A stretch of DNA of 7,542 nt from UBA2277 sp035477615 (GCA_035477615.1 DATIKJ010000015.1:1-7542), one strand, 5' to 3'. Counted from the first letter of the stretch, positions 1 to 6,467 are shown. Numbers and translations are program-made. Notes: generated by a model from the sequence alone, not told the origin.

Positions 1-883
1 ATTAGTTGTTGATACTCTCTATGAAGCACTGTCTCAAAAACTCAATTCCATGCACCGAAAACAGGATATTCCTTACGGTTCTGTTCTTATTCCAGATATA
101 GTAAAAAGGGTCTCTTTAATTGATCAAAGTCCAATTGGAAAAACTCCGCGAAGTAATCCAGCTACCTATACCAAAGTATTTGATCACATACGTCAATTAT
201 TTTCAAATACACAAGATGCTCGTTTCCGAGGCTACGGTCCTGGGCGTTTTAGTTTCAATGTAAAGGGTGGACGTTGTGAAACCTGCCAAGGTGATGGTCA
301 GTTAAAAATTGAAATGCAGTTTATGGGAGATATCTATATTACCTGTGATACCTGTAAAGGAACAAGGTTTAATGAACCCACTCTTGAAGTTGAATACAAA
401 GGAAAAAACATCTCTGACATTCTAAATATGACTATGGATGAAGCCGCATTGTTTTTCAAAAATATTCCTACTATTAGTAAGAAGCTTGATACTATCAAAA
501 AAGTCGGTCTGGGCTACATCAAACTGGGACAGTCTGCACCAACGCTGTCTGGAGGTGAAGCCCAAAGAGTAAAACTGGCTACAGAGCTTGCCAAAACTGG
601 CAACGGCCACACTGTATATATTCTCGACGAACCAACCACAGGCCTTCATTTTGAAGATCTAAATAAACTTGTTCAAACCCTCGTTGATTTAGTAAACCAA
701 AACAACACTGTTATTGTCATCGAACACAATCTCGACGTCATCAAAAACGCCGACTATATTATTGACATGGGTCCAGAAGGAGGGGATGAAGGGGGAGAAA
801 TAATCGCCACTGGAAATCCAGTAAAAATCACCGAACGTTTTGATACTCCAACAACAGAAGAATTAAAGAAACTTCTATTGTAA
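1..883 (+). CDS. uvrA: UvrA, excinuclease ABC subunit A (C-terminal part, 5' end outside window)
   Basis: UvrA is the damage-sensing ATPase of nucleotide excision repair. It works as a dimer, loads UvrB on damaged DNA and acts in the cytoplasm. The frame is open from the window edge (first full codon at position 2), giving 293 visible residues of a protein usually about 940 long. In order, numbering from the first full codon, I see the conserved DQSPIG block (about 41-46), the Cys4 zinc module CETC...CDTC (Cys 92, 95, 115, 118), the ABC signature LSGGE (182-186), Walker B ILDEP with its catalytic Glu (207-211), and the H-loop EH pair (241-242). The second Walker A lies just upstream of the window. 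All expected C-terminal motifs are intact and the end matches the family's usual end. The stop codon is followed after 9 nt by the next gene. Confidence 0.97.
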   Translation, partial: LVVDTLYEALSQKLNSMHRKQDIPYGSVLIPDIVKRVSLIDQSPIGKTPRSNPATYTKVFDHIRQLFSNTQDARFRGYGPGRFSFNVKGGRCETCQGDGQLKIEMQFMGDIYITCDTCKGTRFNEPTLEVEYKGKNISDILNMTMDEAALFFKNIPTISKKLDTIKKVGLGYIKLGQSAPTLSGGEAQRVKLATELAKTGNGHTVYILDEPTTGLHFEDLNKLVQTLVDLVNQNNTVIVIEHNLDVIKNADYIIDMGPEGGDEGGEIIATGNPVKITERFDTPTTEELKKLLL

Positions 884-886
884 TAT
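881..886 (+). promoter_or_regulatory. Possible -10 element of the transglutaminase-like gene
   Basis: TAATAT matches the TATAAT consensus at 4 of 6 positions, including the important positions 2 and 6. Six bases separate it from the ATG at 893, so the predicted transcription start is the A of the start codon. It shares its first three bases with the uvrA stop codon. No convincing -35 is seen. On its own it is weak. It gains support because two stronger hexamers downstream have exactly the same spacing. Confidence 0.4.
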
Positions 887-892
887 CAATAG

Positions 893-2701
893 ATGAAGAG
901 AATTTTTGCCATAATACAAATTATTTTTCTTCTCATACTTTTTCACAGTTCTTCTTCCAACGCTTATGCTATCGTTAAATTCAATACCGATTTTCAAAAC
1001 TATTACCGTGTCGATCCAAACGGCAATACTCATGTTTCTTTTGTCATCAATCAAAAAAACAATCTTTCTGTCGTTTATGCTACTGATTTTGGCTTAAATA
1101 TTAATGAAACAAAAATAAGGAATGTTAAAGTTACTGATGAGGGAACTACGATCATTCCCGAAGTAGTCAAAACTCTTAATCAAACTACTATTTCTTTTCC
1201 TTTTGCCAATAAAATCGTCGGAAAAGACAAGGTTCACTCGTTCATAATTGAGTATGATACATCTGATATCGCCACAAAATATGGGAATACCTGGCAGATC
1301 AATATTCCCAGACTTGAAACAGAAGAAAATATTTCTAGCCAGTCAGTAGTTTTAACTGTTCCTGAAAATTTTCCGGCTCCAGCATACATTGATCCAAAAC
1401 CTGATAATGTAAGTAATAATACTTACTATTTCAGTGGAAATAAAATTGGAAATAAAGTGATCAGTGCAGTATTTGGGCAAACGCAGTTTTACAAAGGAAG
1501 TATTTCATATCATTTAATAAATGACACCAAAACAAAAGTAAATACAGAAATTGCCCTACCACCTGACACAGCCTACCAAACAGTATATTATGAAAAGCTT
1601 GATCCCAAACCGTCAAGAGTATACACAGACGATGATGGTAATTTTCTTGCAAAATATACCCTTGAACCAAATACCGATCAAAGCATTAACTTAGATTTTT
1701 ATGTAAATCTCAACCTCAATCCCAAGCCAACAAACAAACCTCCTTTAGATAAATATCTTCAAGCAAACTCTATTTGGAACTATGACAACGGTACTTTTAC
1801 TACCCCAGAAATAAAAAATCTTGTCTCAGCCAAGGCAATCTACGACTATATTGTAGATAAAATGAAGTATGACTATGAAAAAGTAAATCGTCAAAAATCT
1901 CAAATAACTCCTGCTGCTGAGTCTTTAATTAATAGTCACAGTGCAATATGTACTGACTTTTCCAACGTCTTTGTTGCACTCGCTAGAAAAAATGGTATTC
2001 CTTCAAGAGAGCTTCAAGGTTATGCCATCTCAGAAAATCCTGACTTAAAACCAATCTCTTTAACTCAAGACGTTTTACATTCATGGCCAGAATATTTTAA
2101 CAAGGCAACAAATACTTGGATTCAGATTGATCCTACATGGTCAAACACAACCAGAGGCGTTGATTATTTTAATAAACTAGACTTCAATCACATTGTTTTT
2201 GCCATTCACGGCTCCAGTCCAGACTATCCAATTCCTGCTGGTGGATATAAATATAAACAGAAAAAATCAAAAGACATCTCCATCGAACCTGTTGATGCAA
2301 TTGTCTTTCCTGAACCAATTTTTACTATTTCCACCGTTAAACAAGAGGGAAGTGAACTAAGAATAAATATTTCTAATTCATCAGGAGTTTCTTTCTCTGG
2401 AAATACAATTACAGAAAAGGGGGAGTATATTGGCGAAACTGAACAACAAATTTCTATACCACCGTTTGGAACCACGGAAGTAACAATTAATCTAATAAAG
2501 CAGCCCGTTATTAGCACGATTCAAACAAAAGCTATAATTTACATCAATGGAAACCGCATTGAACAGTCAATTGACATCAAACCATCGATCTCTAAGACTC
2601 AAATTTTTGCCATCTCTGGAGTCTTTTTGGGAGTCCTTGCCTTCATTGCCAGGTATATATATCTTCGAAGACAAAAACAAAAAACCGTTGTATATCGGTA
2701 A
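893..2701 (+). CDS. Membrane-anchored extracytoplasmic transglutaminase-like protein
   Basis: The protein has 602 residues. Residues 1-26 form a signal peptide or N-terminal membrane segment (K-R, a hydrophobic core of I, F and L, then SSSSNAYA). A long beta-rich region follows (about 27-280). The transglutaminase-like core is at about 305-440, with the likely Cys-His-Asp triad at Cys353 (SAICTDFSN), His396 (LHSWPEYF) and Asp413 (IDPTW). A further beta-sandwich-like region spans about 470-540. One hydrophobic helix (about 570-590) and a basic tail end the protein, so the catalytic domain should face outward. Family members act as cysteine proteases, peptidases or crosslinkers on proteins or cell wall; the substrate here is unknown. 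No SD precedes the ATG, but a -10-like hexamer sits 6 nt upstream. The last 155 nt overlap uvrC in another frame. It lies between two DNA-repair genes; whether the functions are linked is unclear. Confidence 0.88.
   Translation: MKRIFAIIQIIFLLILFHSSSSNAYAIVKFNTDFQNYYRVDPNGNTHVSFVINQKNNLSVVYATDFGLNINETKIRNVKVTDEGTTIIPEVVKTLNQTTISFPFANKIVGKDKVHSFIIEYDTSDIATKYGNTWQINIPRLETEENISSQSVVLTVPENFPAPAYIDPKPDNVSNNTYYFSGNKIGNKVISAVFGQTQFYKGSISYHLINDTKTKVNTEIALPPDTAYQTVYYEKLDPKPSRVYTDDDGNFLAKYTLEPNTDQSINLDFYVNLNLNPKPTNKPPLDKYLQANSIWNYDNGTFTTPEIKNLVSAKAIYDYIVDKMKYDYEKVNRQKSQITPAAESLINSHSAICTDFSNVFVALARKNGIPSRELQGYAISENPDLKPISLTQDVLHSWPEYFNKATNTWIQIDPTWSNTTRGVDYFNKLDFNHIVFAIHGSSPDYPIPAGGYKYKQKKSKDISIEPVDAIVFPEPIFTISTVKQEGSELRINISNSSGVSFSGNTITEKGEYIGETEQQISIPPFGTTEVTINLIKQPVISTIQTKAIIYINGNRIEQSIDIKPSISKTQIFAISGVFLGVLAFIARYIYLRRQKQKTVVYR
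2533..2538 (+). promoter_or_regulatory. Possible -10 element of uvrC inside the upstream gene
   Basis: A perfect TATAAT hexamer lies 8 nt before the ATG at 2547, putting a predicted transcription start at about 2545 and leaving a leader of roughly two nucleotides. It falls within transglutaminase codons for Ala-Ile-Ile, so it could be a coincidence in AT-rich coding DNA. If real, it supports the ATG at 2547 as the uvrC start. No good -35 is visible. Confidence 0.4.
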
Positions 2702-3881
2702 ATCGATAAGTCTCAAAACACGTTTAAAACAACACTACGAAGGATTCAAAGAGGGAACATCTAAGGCGGTCAATTTTGTTCCTCAAACGCATTATATCTA
2801 CCTAAAAACTGTCAAAAACGATCTTGAAGCTGTCATTACCGAAGCAAACTACATCAAAACATACCAACCTCGATACAATGCAATTACCAAAGATGGCAAA
2901 TCAAACATTTATATAGTTTTTACCAACGAACCAGATACTAAGATTAAAATAATTCATGCCACTGATATAAAACTACTTGGGCTAGATGATTACAAAAAAC
3001 AAGTATTTGGTCCGTATACCTCAAGTAAAACCGCTAACACTCTTTTGAAGCTCAGTAGGCGGATCTTTGGATTCTGCAATGCTCCATTTAACTCCAAAGG
3101 AAGAGCCTGCTTTAACTATCATATTCATCAATGTCCAGGAACATGTCAATTTATCATTACACCCAAACAATACCATCGTCATCTTGGCCAGATTAAAAAA
3201 TTTTTATCAGGACAGTTTATTCTTCTATTAAAAAGTCTTAATCGACAAATCGCTGTAGCTATAAAGAAACAAAATTTTGAACAAGCAAATATTATTAAAA
3301 ACAAGATAGTTAGCCTTGAACAAGTAATTAATAATCAAAATTCAAGTCTTCTTCTTAAACTTTCTGACGCTACCAATCAACTACAGCACTTAATTGTAAG
3401 TACTCTCAATCATCCTTCACTTACTAAACCACCAGTAAGAATCGAGTGTTTTGACCTTGCTCATCTTCAAGGTGATAACTACGTCGGCTCCATGTCTGTC
3501 TTTATCAATGGTAAATCTGAACCATCTCTATATCGACATTTCAACATTAATGGTGCCGAAAGATCAGATCCTCATGCCATGAAAGAAGTCATTTCTCGTC
3601 GTTTCCATCATCCGGAATGGGGAGTTCCCGATTTACTACTTCTTGATGGGGGAATACCTCAACTATCAATCGTTACTCCTATTATTCCTAAAAATATTCC
3701 TACTATGGCCTTAGCAAAGAGGAGAGAAACTTTATACTTTTACAACAAAAATATTGTAACCATATTAAATTTAAATATCGAAGATCCAGTTCTCAATCTC
3801 TTTAGAAACATAAGAGATGAAGCACATCGGTTTGCAACCACATTTCATATAGAAAAACGCCGGAAATCTCTTCTTTCATAA
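2547..3881 (+). CDS. uvrC: UvrC, excinuclease ABC subunit C, short form lacking the C-terminal HhH domain
   Basis: UvrC makes both incisions around a lesion after UvrB loading. The N-terminal GIY-YIG nuclease (about 36-115) has Tyr38, Tyr49, Lys52, Arg59, Glu99 and Asn111 at the expected places. The four cluster-type cysteines are at 177, 188, 196 and 200. A UVR-like segment that would contact UvrB is at about 240-262. The RNase H-like nuclease (about 297-440) keeps Asp303 (CFDLAH), Asp341 (RSDPHAM), Asp367 (LLDGG) and His427 (RDEAH). The protein stops right after HIEKRRKSLLS, where family members usually continue into two helix-hairpin-helix motifs. At 444 aa it is therefore well below the usual 550-620. 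I chose ATG 2547 because a TATAAT precedes it. TTG 2607, which lacks an SD, would give a more typical N-terminus 15 residues before the GIY glycine. Either start overlaps the upstream gene (155 or 95 nt). Confidence 0.95.
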   Translation: METALNSQLTSNHRSLRLKFLPSLESFWESLPSLPGIYIFEDKNKKPLYIGKSISLKTRLKQHYEGFKEGTSKAVNFVPQTHYIYLKTVKNDLEAVITEANYIKTYQPRYNAITKDGKSNIYIVFTNEPDTKIKIIHATDIKLLGLDDYKKQVFGPYTSSKTANTLLKLSRRIFGFCNAPFNSKGRACFNYHIHQCPGTCQFIITPKQYHRHLGQIKKFLSGQFILLLKSLNRQIAVAIKKQNFEQANIIKNKIVSLEQVINNQNSSLLLKLSDATNQLQHLIVSTLNHPSLTKPPVRIECFDLAHLQGDNYVGSMSVFINGKSEPSLYRHFNINGAERSDPHAMKEVISRRFHHPEWGVPDLLLLDGGIPQLSIVTPIIPKNIPTMALAKRRETLYFYNKNIVTILNLNIEDPVLNLFRNIRDEAHRFATTFHIEKRRKSLLS

Positions 3882-3883
3882 TC

Positions 3884-3889
3884 TATACT
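3884..3889 (+). promoter_or_regulatory. -10 element of a leaderless promoter for the PF04020-like gene
   Basis: TATACT (5 of 6 to consensus) fills the 14-nt gap after uvrC. Six bases separate it from the ATG at 3896, so the canonical start point (7 nt after the hexamer) coincides with the A of ATG. No SD fits in this gap. A leaderless mRNA is the simplest reading, though no -35 match is evident. Confidence 0.55.
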
Positions 3890-3895
3890 AGTATT

Positions 3896-4309
3896 ATGAA
3901 AGCCTTCTTGAGGCATATACTAATCAACCTTCTTGTTCTGTATCTGGTAGACGTCGTTTATCCTGGTTTCTCGATCTTACATGATGCCAAAACACTCATC
4001 ACAGCTGCCATAATTTGGCTTCTTCTCAACAAAATCGTTAAACCCATCATCAAACTTCTATTATTACCCATCAATCTTATTACCCTTAATCTTTTTTCTT
4101 GGATGGTCAGCCTCATTACCTTATTTCTACTTCCCCTAATGGTTGAGGGGATAAAAATAATGCCTTATGATTTTCCTGGATTTAACTATCAAGGATTTAG
4201 CGTCCCCTCATTTCACCTAAATTTGTTTTTATCTTTCATCGTCGTCTCCAGCTTTTTAAACCTATTTCACAATATAATAACCTGGATCATCAAAAAAGAC
4301 TCTGATTAA
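3896..4309 (+). CDS. Four-helix membrane protein, phage holin family 4 (PF04020-like)
   Basis: This 137-aa protein is very hydrophobic, with four likely membrane segments at about 6-24, 31-46, 55-80 and 108-131 and a short charged tail (KKDSD). The stretch from Asn45 to Phe67 (NKIVKPIIKLLLLPINLITL and what follows) is the hallmark of the 'phage holin family protein / mycobacterial 4 TMS' group. Despite the name, these are widespread chromosomal membrane proteins with no proven lysis role in most bacteria. Nothing nearby (no endolysin, no structural phage gene) suggests a prophage, so I do not infer holin activity. It sits between uvrC and secG, 14 and 28 nt away. Its start is set by a -10-like element 6 nt upstream and not by an SD. 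Confidence 0.85.
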   Translation: MKAFLRHILINLLVLYLVDVVYPGFSILHDAKTLITAAIIWLLLNKIVKPIIKLLLLPINLITLNLFSWMVSLITLFLLPLMVEGIKIMPYDFPGFNYQGFSVPSFHLNLFLSFIVVSSFLNLFHNIITWIIKKDSD

Positions 4310-4334
4310 TAATAGCCGTAGGCGCTATAATTAA
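4306..4334. promoter_or_regulatory. Imperfect inverted repeat overlapping the secG promoter
   Basis: The arms at 4306-4316 (TTAATAATAGC) and 4324-4334 (GCTATAATTAA) are reverse complements at 10 of 11 positions, around a 7-nt centre. The right arm contains the secG -10 and the left arm includes the stop codon of the preceding gene. There is no U-run after it, so it is not a standard terminator. It could be an operator, or an mRNA hairpin at the end of the upstream transcript. The dyad is seen directly; the regulatory role is a guess. Confidence 0.4.
4326..4331 (+). promoter_or_regulatory. -10 element of a leaderless secG promoter
   Basis: A perfect TATAAT lies exactly 6 nt before the ATG at 4338, so the expected transcription start is the first base of the start codon. 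The bases between (TAACCC) contain no SD. No clear -35 hexamer is seen at 16-18 nt upstream. Confidence 0.65.
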
Positions 4335-4337
4335 CCC

Positions 4338-4559
4338 ATGAATCTTACACTCATCATTCAAATTATCATTTCCTTAATTTTGATTGTTCTGGTTACTCTT
4401 CAATCAAAAGAGACCTCTCTTGGTTCAGGTTTTTCCTCGGTCACTCAAAGTGGTATTCACACAAAAAGAGGACCAGAAAAAATTATCTACTTAGCCACTA
4501 TCGGTGTCGCAGTCATATTTGTTGTTATCTCTTTTCTAAATATTGCAATCTGGAAATGA
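4338..4559 (+). CDS. secG: SecG, preprotein translocase subunit
   Basis: SecG is the small accessory subunit of the SecYEG channel; it aids SecA-driven export across the cytoplasmic membrane. The protein is 73 aa, normal for the family, with two membrane helices (about 3-21 and 49-69). Between them is a loop containing the conserved Gly/Ser/Phe patch (LGSGFSSVTQSG) followed by KRGPEK (43-48), which matches the family's RGxEK signature just before helix 2. Its TGA stop overlaps the ATG of the next gene (ATGA, 4556-4559), so the downstream SBP-like protein is probably translationally coupled to it. Expression probably starts from the TATAAT 6 nt upstream. Confidence 0.93.
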   Translation: MNLTLIIQIIISLILIVLVTLQSKETSLGSGFSSVTQSGIHTKRGPEKIIYLATIGVAVIFVVISFLNIAIWK

Positions 4560-5932
4560 TTAAGTCTCTAAGAGAAAGAGTCTGGTTTATCAGAGGTTTC
4601 TTTCAAAAATATAGCAAACAAATTGTTATAAGTATCATCATAACTGTCGTACTATCTTTACTTGTAAACATTCTTATAAAAAATATGGCCAACCAAAAAA
4701 CCGAAGTTAAAATCGGTATTGTTGGACAGTTTGGTAGTAGTCAACTGCCTTCACATATCATCGATTTTTTAAACGCAGGTCTTGTTACCATTGACAGTAA
4801 TCTTCAACCTGCTCCCAACTTAGCAGAAAAATGGAGCATTGAAGACAACGGAAACACCTACTCTTTTTATCTTAAAAGGGGCTTGTATTGGTATGGAGGA
4901 AGTGAAGTTAAAGCTTCAGACATTAAGTTTTCAATACCTAATATCACTATTGAAGCAAACGATCCCAATCTATTAAAATTCAAAATACCTACAAAATTTG
5001 CTCCTTTCCTTTCACTACTAAATATTCCACTTCTAAATTCAAAAGGAGCCACTATCGGTGAGTTCGACATTCGCTTAAAACAAAAAAGTTCCGGTATTAT
5101 TACCCAAATAATTCTCGAGTCAGATACCAAAAAGATCACATTTAACGTTTTTTCTACTCCCAAACAGGCCATTACTGCCTACAAACTTGGCCAACTTGAT
5201 ATCATTCTCGGACTATCATCAGAATTCACTACAGATTTATCATCTTATGCAAACATAAATAAAAAAATTGACTACCACCGAGTCGTAATGCTGATCTTTA
5301 ATCAAACTGATCCCAATCTAAAAGACAAAAATATTCGTCAAGGCATTGCCTATGCCTTAAAAGATAAATCATTTGGTCAAAATGAAGCTTTAACCACAAT
5401 CAATCCAAACTCTTGGGCCTTTAGTCCTCTAGTTAAAACGTATGACTACAACATTCAAAGAACAAGAGAATTGATTAAATCTCCCATAACACTTGAATTA
5501 GCAACCACTCCTGAGCTTCTACCTATCGCCGAAACAATTAAATCCCAATTAAACTCTGACATCATCAGTATCAATACAAAAGTTATTACCTCCACTCCAG
5601 ATCAATTTCAATTATTACTCACTACCTACAACATTCCAACAGACCCAGATCAGTATAGAGACTGGCACTCAACCCAAGTAACAAATATCGGTAAGGGATC
5701 AGATGAAAAAATTGACAAACTCCTTGAAGATGGCCGTGTAAATCTTGACCAAAAAGAAAGAAAAAGGATATATATTGACTTTCAAAAGTCATTCTCTGAA
5801 GAGCTACCTGCTTTGGTCTTGTATCATCCATCATCAATCGATGTAGCCAGAAACAAAGATAACCTAGACATCATAACCACTACAAAAATAGTGGACCCTG
5901 AGGGATTCGAACCTTCGACCTCCTCGATGTAA
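4556..5932 (+). CDS. Membrane-anchored peptide/nickel-type substrate-binding protein (SBP_bac_5-like)
   Basis: The 458-aa protein has a basic N-terminus, one membrane helix (about 22-42) with no lipobox cysteine, and an extracytoplasmic domain of SBP family 5 type. The family is recognisable from the early segment LNAGLVTIDSNLQPAPNLAE, then EKWSIEDNGNTYSFYLKRGL, and later FNQTDPNLKDKNIRQGIAYAL, the conserved stretch preceding the ligand-contact region. Family members bind oligopeptides or similar ligands for an ABC importer, but no permease or ATPase gene is visible here, so the partner is unknown. It is shorter than typical members (about 500-550), mainly because the region after about 125 is compact. 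The start overlaps the secG stop by 4 nt. Residues 446-458 (VDPEGFEPSTSSM) are read from the complement of tRNA-Val; the true conserved fold probably ends near 440. Confidence 0.85.
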   Translation: MIKSLRERVWFIRGFFQKYSKQIVISIIITVVLSLLVNILIKNMANQKTEVKIGIVGQFGSSQLPSHIIDFLNAGLVTIDSNLQPAPNLAEKWSIEDNGNTYSFYLKRGLYWYGGSEVKASDIKFSIPNITIEANDPNLLKFKIPTKFAPFLSLLNIPLLNSKGATIGEFDIRLKQKSSGIITQIILESDTKKITFNVFSTPKQAITAYKLGQLDIILGLSSEFTTDLSSYANINKKIDYHRVVMLIFNQTDPNLKDKNIRQGIAYALKDKSFGQNEALTTINPNSWAFSPLVKTYDYNIQRTRELIKSPITLELATTPELLPIAETIKSQLNSDIISINTKVITSTPDQFQLLLTTYNIPTDPDQYRDWHSTQVTNIGKGSDEKIDKLLEDGRVNLDQKERKRIYIDFQKSFSEELPALVLYHPSSIDVARNKDNLDIITTTKIVDPEGFEPSTSSM

Positions 5933-5965
5933 ACGAGGCGCTCTAACCAACTGAGCTAAGAGTCC
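5892..5965 (-). tRNA. tRNA-Val (anticodon UAC)
   Basis: I folded it by hand as a 74-nt cloverleaf. The acceptor is GGACTCT/AGGGTCC with one G-T pair, then TA, a GCTC/GAGC D stem, and anticodon stem CCTCG/CGAGG around loop TTTACAT (anticodon TAC). A 5-nt variable loop follows, and the T-loop is TTCGAAT with discriminator A. The T stem GAAGG/CCCTC has one A-C mismatch (51-63). CCA is not encoded; the next bases are CTA, then a T-run. Its 3' 41 nt overlap the end of the convergent SBP gene. Confidence 0.95.
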
Positions 5966-5975
5966 ATTAGATGCA

Positions 5976-5981
5976 ATTATA
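5976..5981 (-). promoter_or_regulatory. -10 element for tRNA-Val
   Basis: A perfect TATAAT on the minus strand lies 10 nt upstream of the first tRNA base, predicting a 5' leader of about 4 nt. No good -35 is seen; the region upstream is the T-run of the preceding terminator. Confidence 0.55.
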
Positions 5982-5996
5982 TCGTATCTAAATATC

Positions 5997-6032
5997 AAAA
6001 TAGACGCCGTACCTTGACAGGTCGTGCGTCTA
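5997..6032 (-). terminator. Rho-independent terminator of the 137-aa gene
   Basis: The hairpin arms TAGACGC (6001-6007) and GCGTCTA (6026-6032) pair perfectly. A 3+3 internal loop follows, then an inner ACCT/AGGT stem with a TGAC-type tetraloop. On the minus strand the stem is followed by TTTTG, placing it 6 nt after the stop codon of the 6039-6452 gene. The hairpin could also act on plus-strand transcripts leaving the SBP gene, but that side has only a broken T-run. Confidence 0.75.
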
Positions 6033-6038
6033 TACTAT

Positions 6039-6452
6039 TTAAACTACTCTAGAAATCATTGAGTGTAGTGACTTCAAACGGTCCAAAAAGAAACCATACC
6101 AAGAAATCATTCCAGTTTGGCGATCTTTGAGAAGAGATAGCATTTTCTCAATCTCAACCTGAAACTCATCCAGGTTCATCGTCCGAGGAACAGCTGCAAA
6201 TTTCAATTTTTGTGTTTCTAGGCATTCTTTTACCCATCTAATCTCCTGTGCATATTTACCAGCACCAGGAAAATCAAAAAAATTATCAATCGCGGTAACA
6301 ATCTCGTCGTGACCTTCAGTAATCTCAGTCGCCCTAATCAAACGAAATAGTCTAAAAATTTCTCCTGTCGAAGGTGAAGGACAACGTTCAATCGCTTCAA
6401 CAATGGTTTGGTGAAACGGTGCAGTACTGTACTGAGAATATTCATTACTCAT
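6039..6452 (-). CDS. Hypothetical protein, 137 aa, soluble and probably helical
   Basis: I do not recognise this protein. It has 137 residues, no signal peptide and no membrane helix, and looks mainly alpha-helical. Segments to note are the early SPSTGEIFRLFRLIRATEI (about 26-44), an acidic patch EGHDEIVTAIDNFFDFPGAGKY (about 46-67), WVKECLETQKLKF (73-85) and a C-terminal helical region with MISWYGFFLDRLK (115-127). The start at 6452 is set by a perfect AAGGAGG 8 nt upstream. A longer frame beginning at TTG 6503 is rejected because that codon lies upstream of the promoter's -10. The gene is monocistronic, with its own extended -10 promoter and terminator, between tRNA genes. Tight packaging with clear signals argues that it is a real expressed gene. 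Confidence 0.8.
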   Translation of the reverse strand: MSNEYSQYSTAPFHQTIVEAIERCPSPSTGEIFRLFRLIRATEITEGHDEIVTAIDNFFDFPGAGKYAQEIRWVKECLETQKLKFAAVPRTMNLDEFQVEIEKMLSLLKDRQTGMISWYGFFLDRLKSLHSMISRVV

Positions 6453-6460
6453 CGAAAATT

Positions 6461-6467
6461 CCTCCTT
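6461..6467 (-). promoter_or_regulatory. Strong Shine-Dalgarno AAGGAGG
   Basis: A seven-base perfect SD on the minus strand with 8-nt spacing to the ATG at 6452 decides the start of the 137-aa gene. It contrasts with the SD-free starts in the 893-4340 cluster. Confidence 0.85.

Noticed and set aside
3896..4309. Prophage remnant suggested by a 'phage holin' family name
   Set aside because: PF04020-type proteins are common chromosomal membrane proteins. There is no endolysin, integrase, structural gene or attachment repeat nearby.
4557..4559. Recoded TGA (glycine code of some CPR lineages)
   Set aside because: TGA ends secG at the usual length and overlaps the next start in a normal ATGA. No in-frame TGA interrupts a conserved domain in the window.
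4867..5172. Minus-strand open frame of 101 codons inside the SBP gene
   Set aside because: No SD or promoter, and the plus-strand frame has clear SBP family similarity. The same reasoning excludes the minus-strand frames at 422-649, 1461-1670, 2224-2517, 5622-5837 and 6776-7042.
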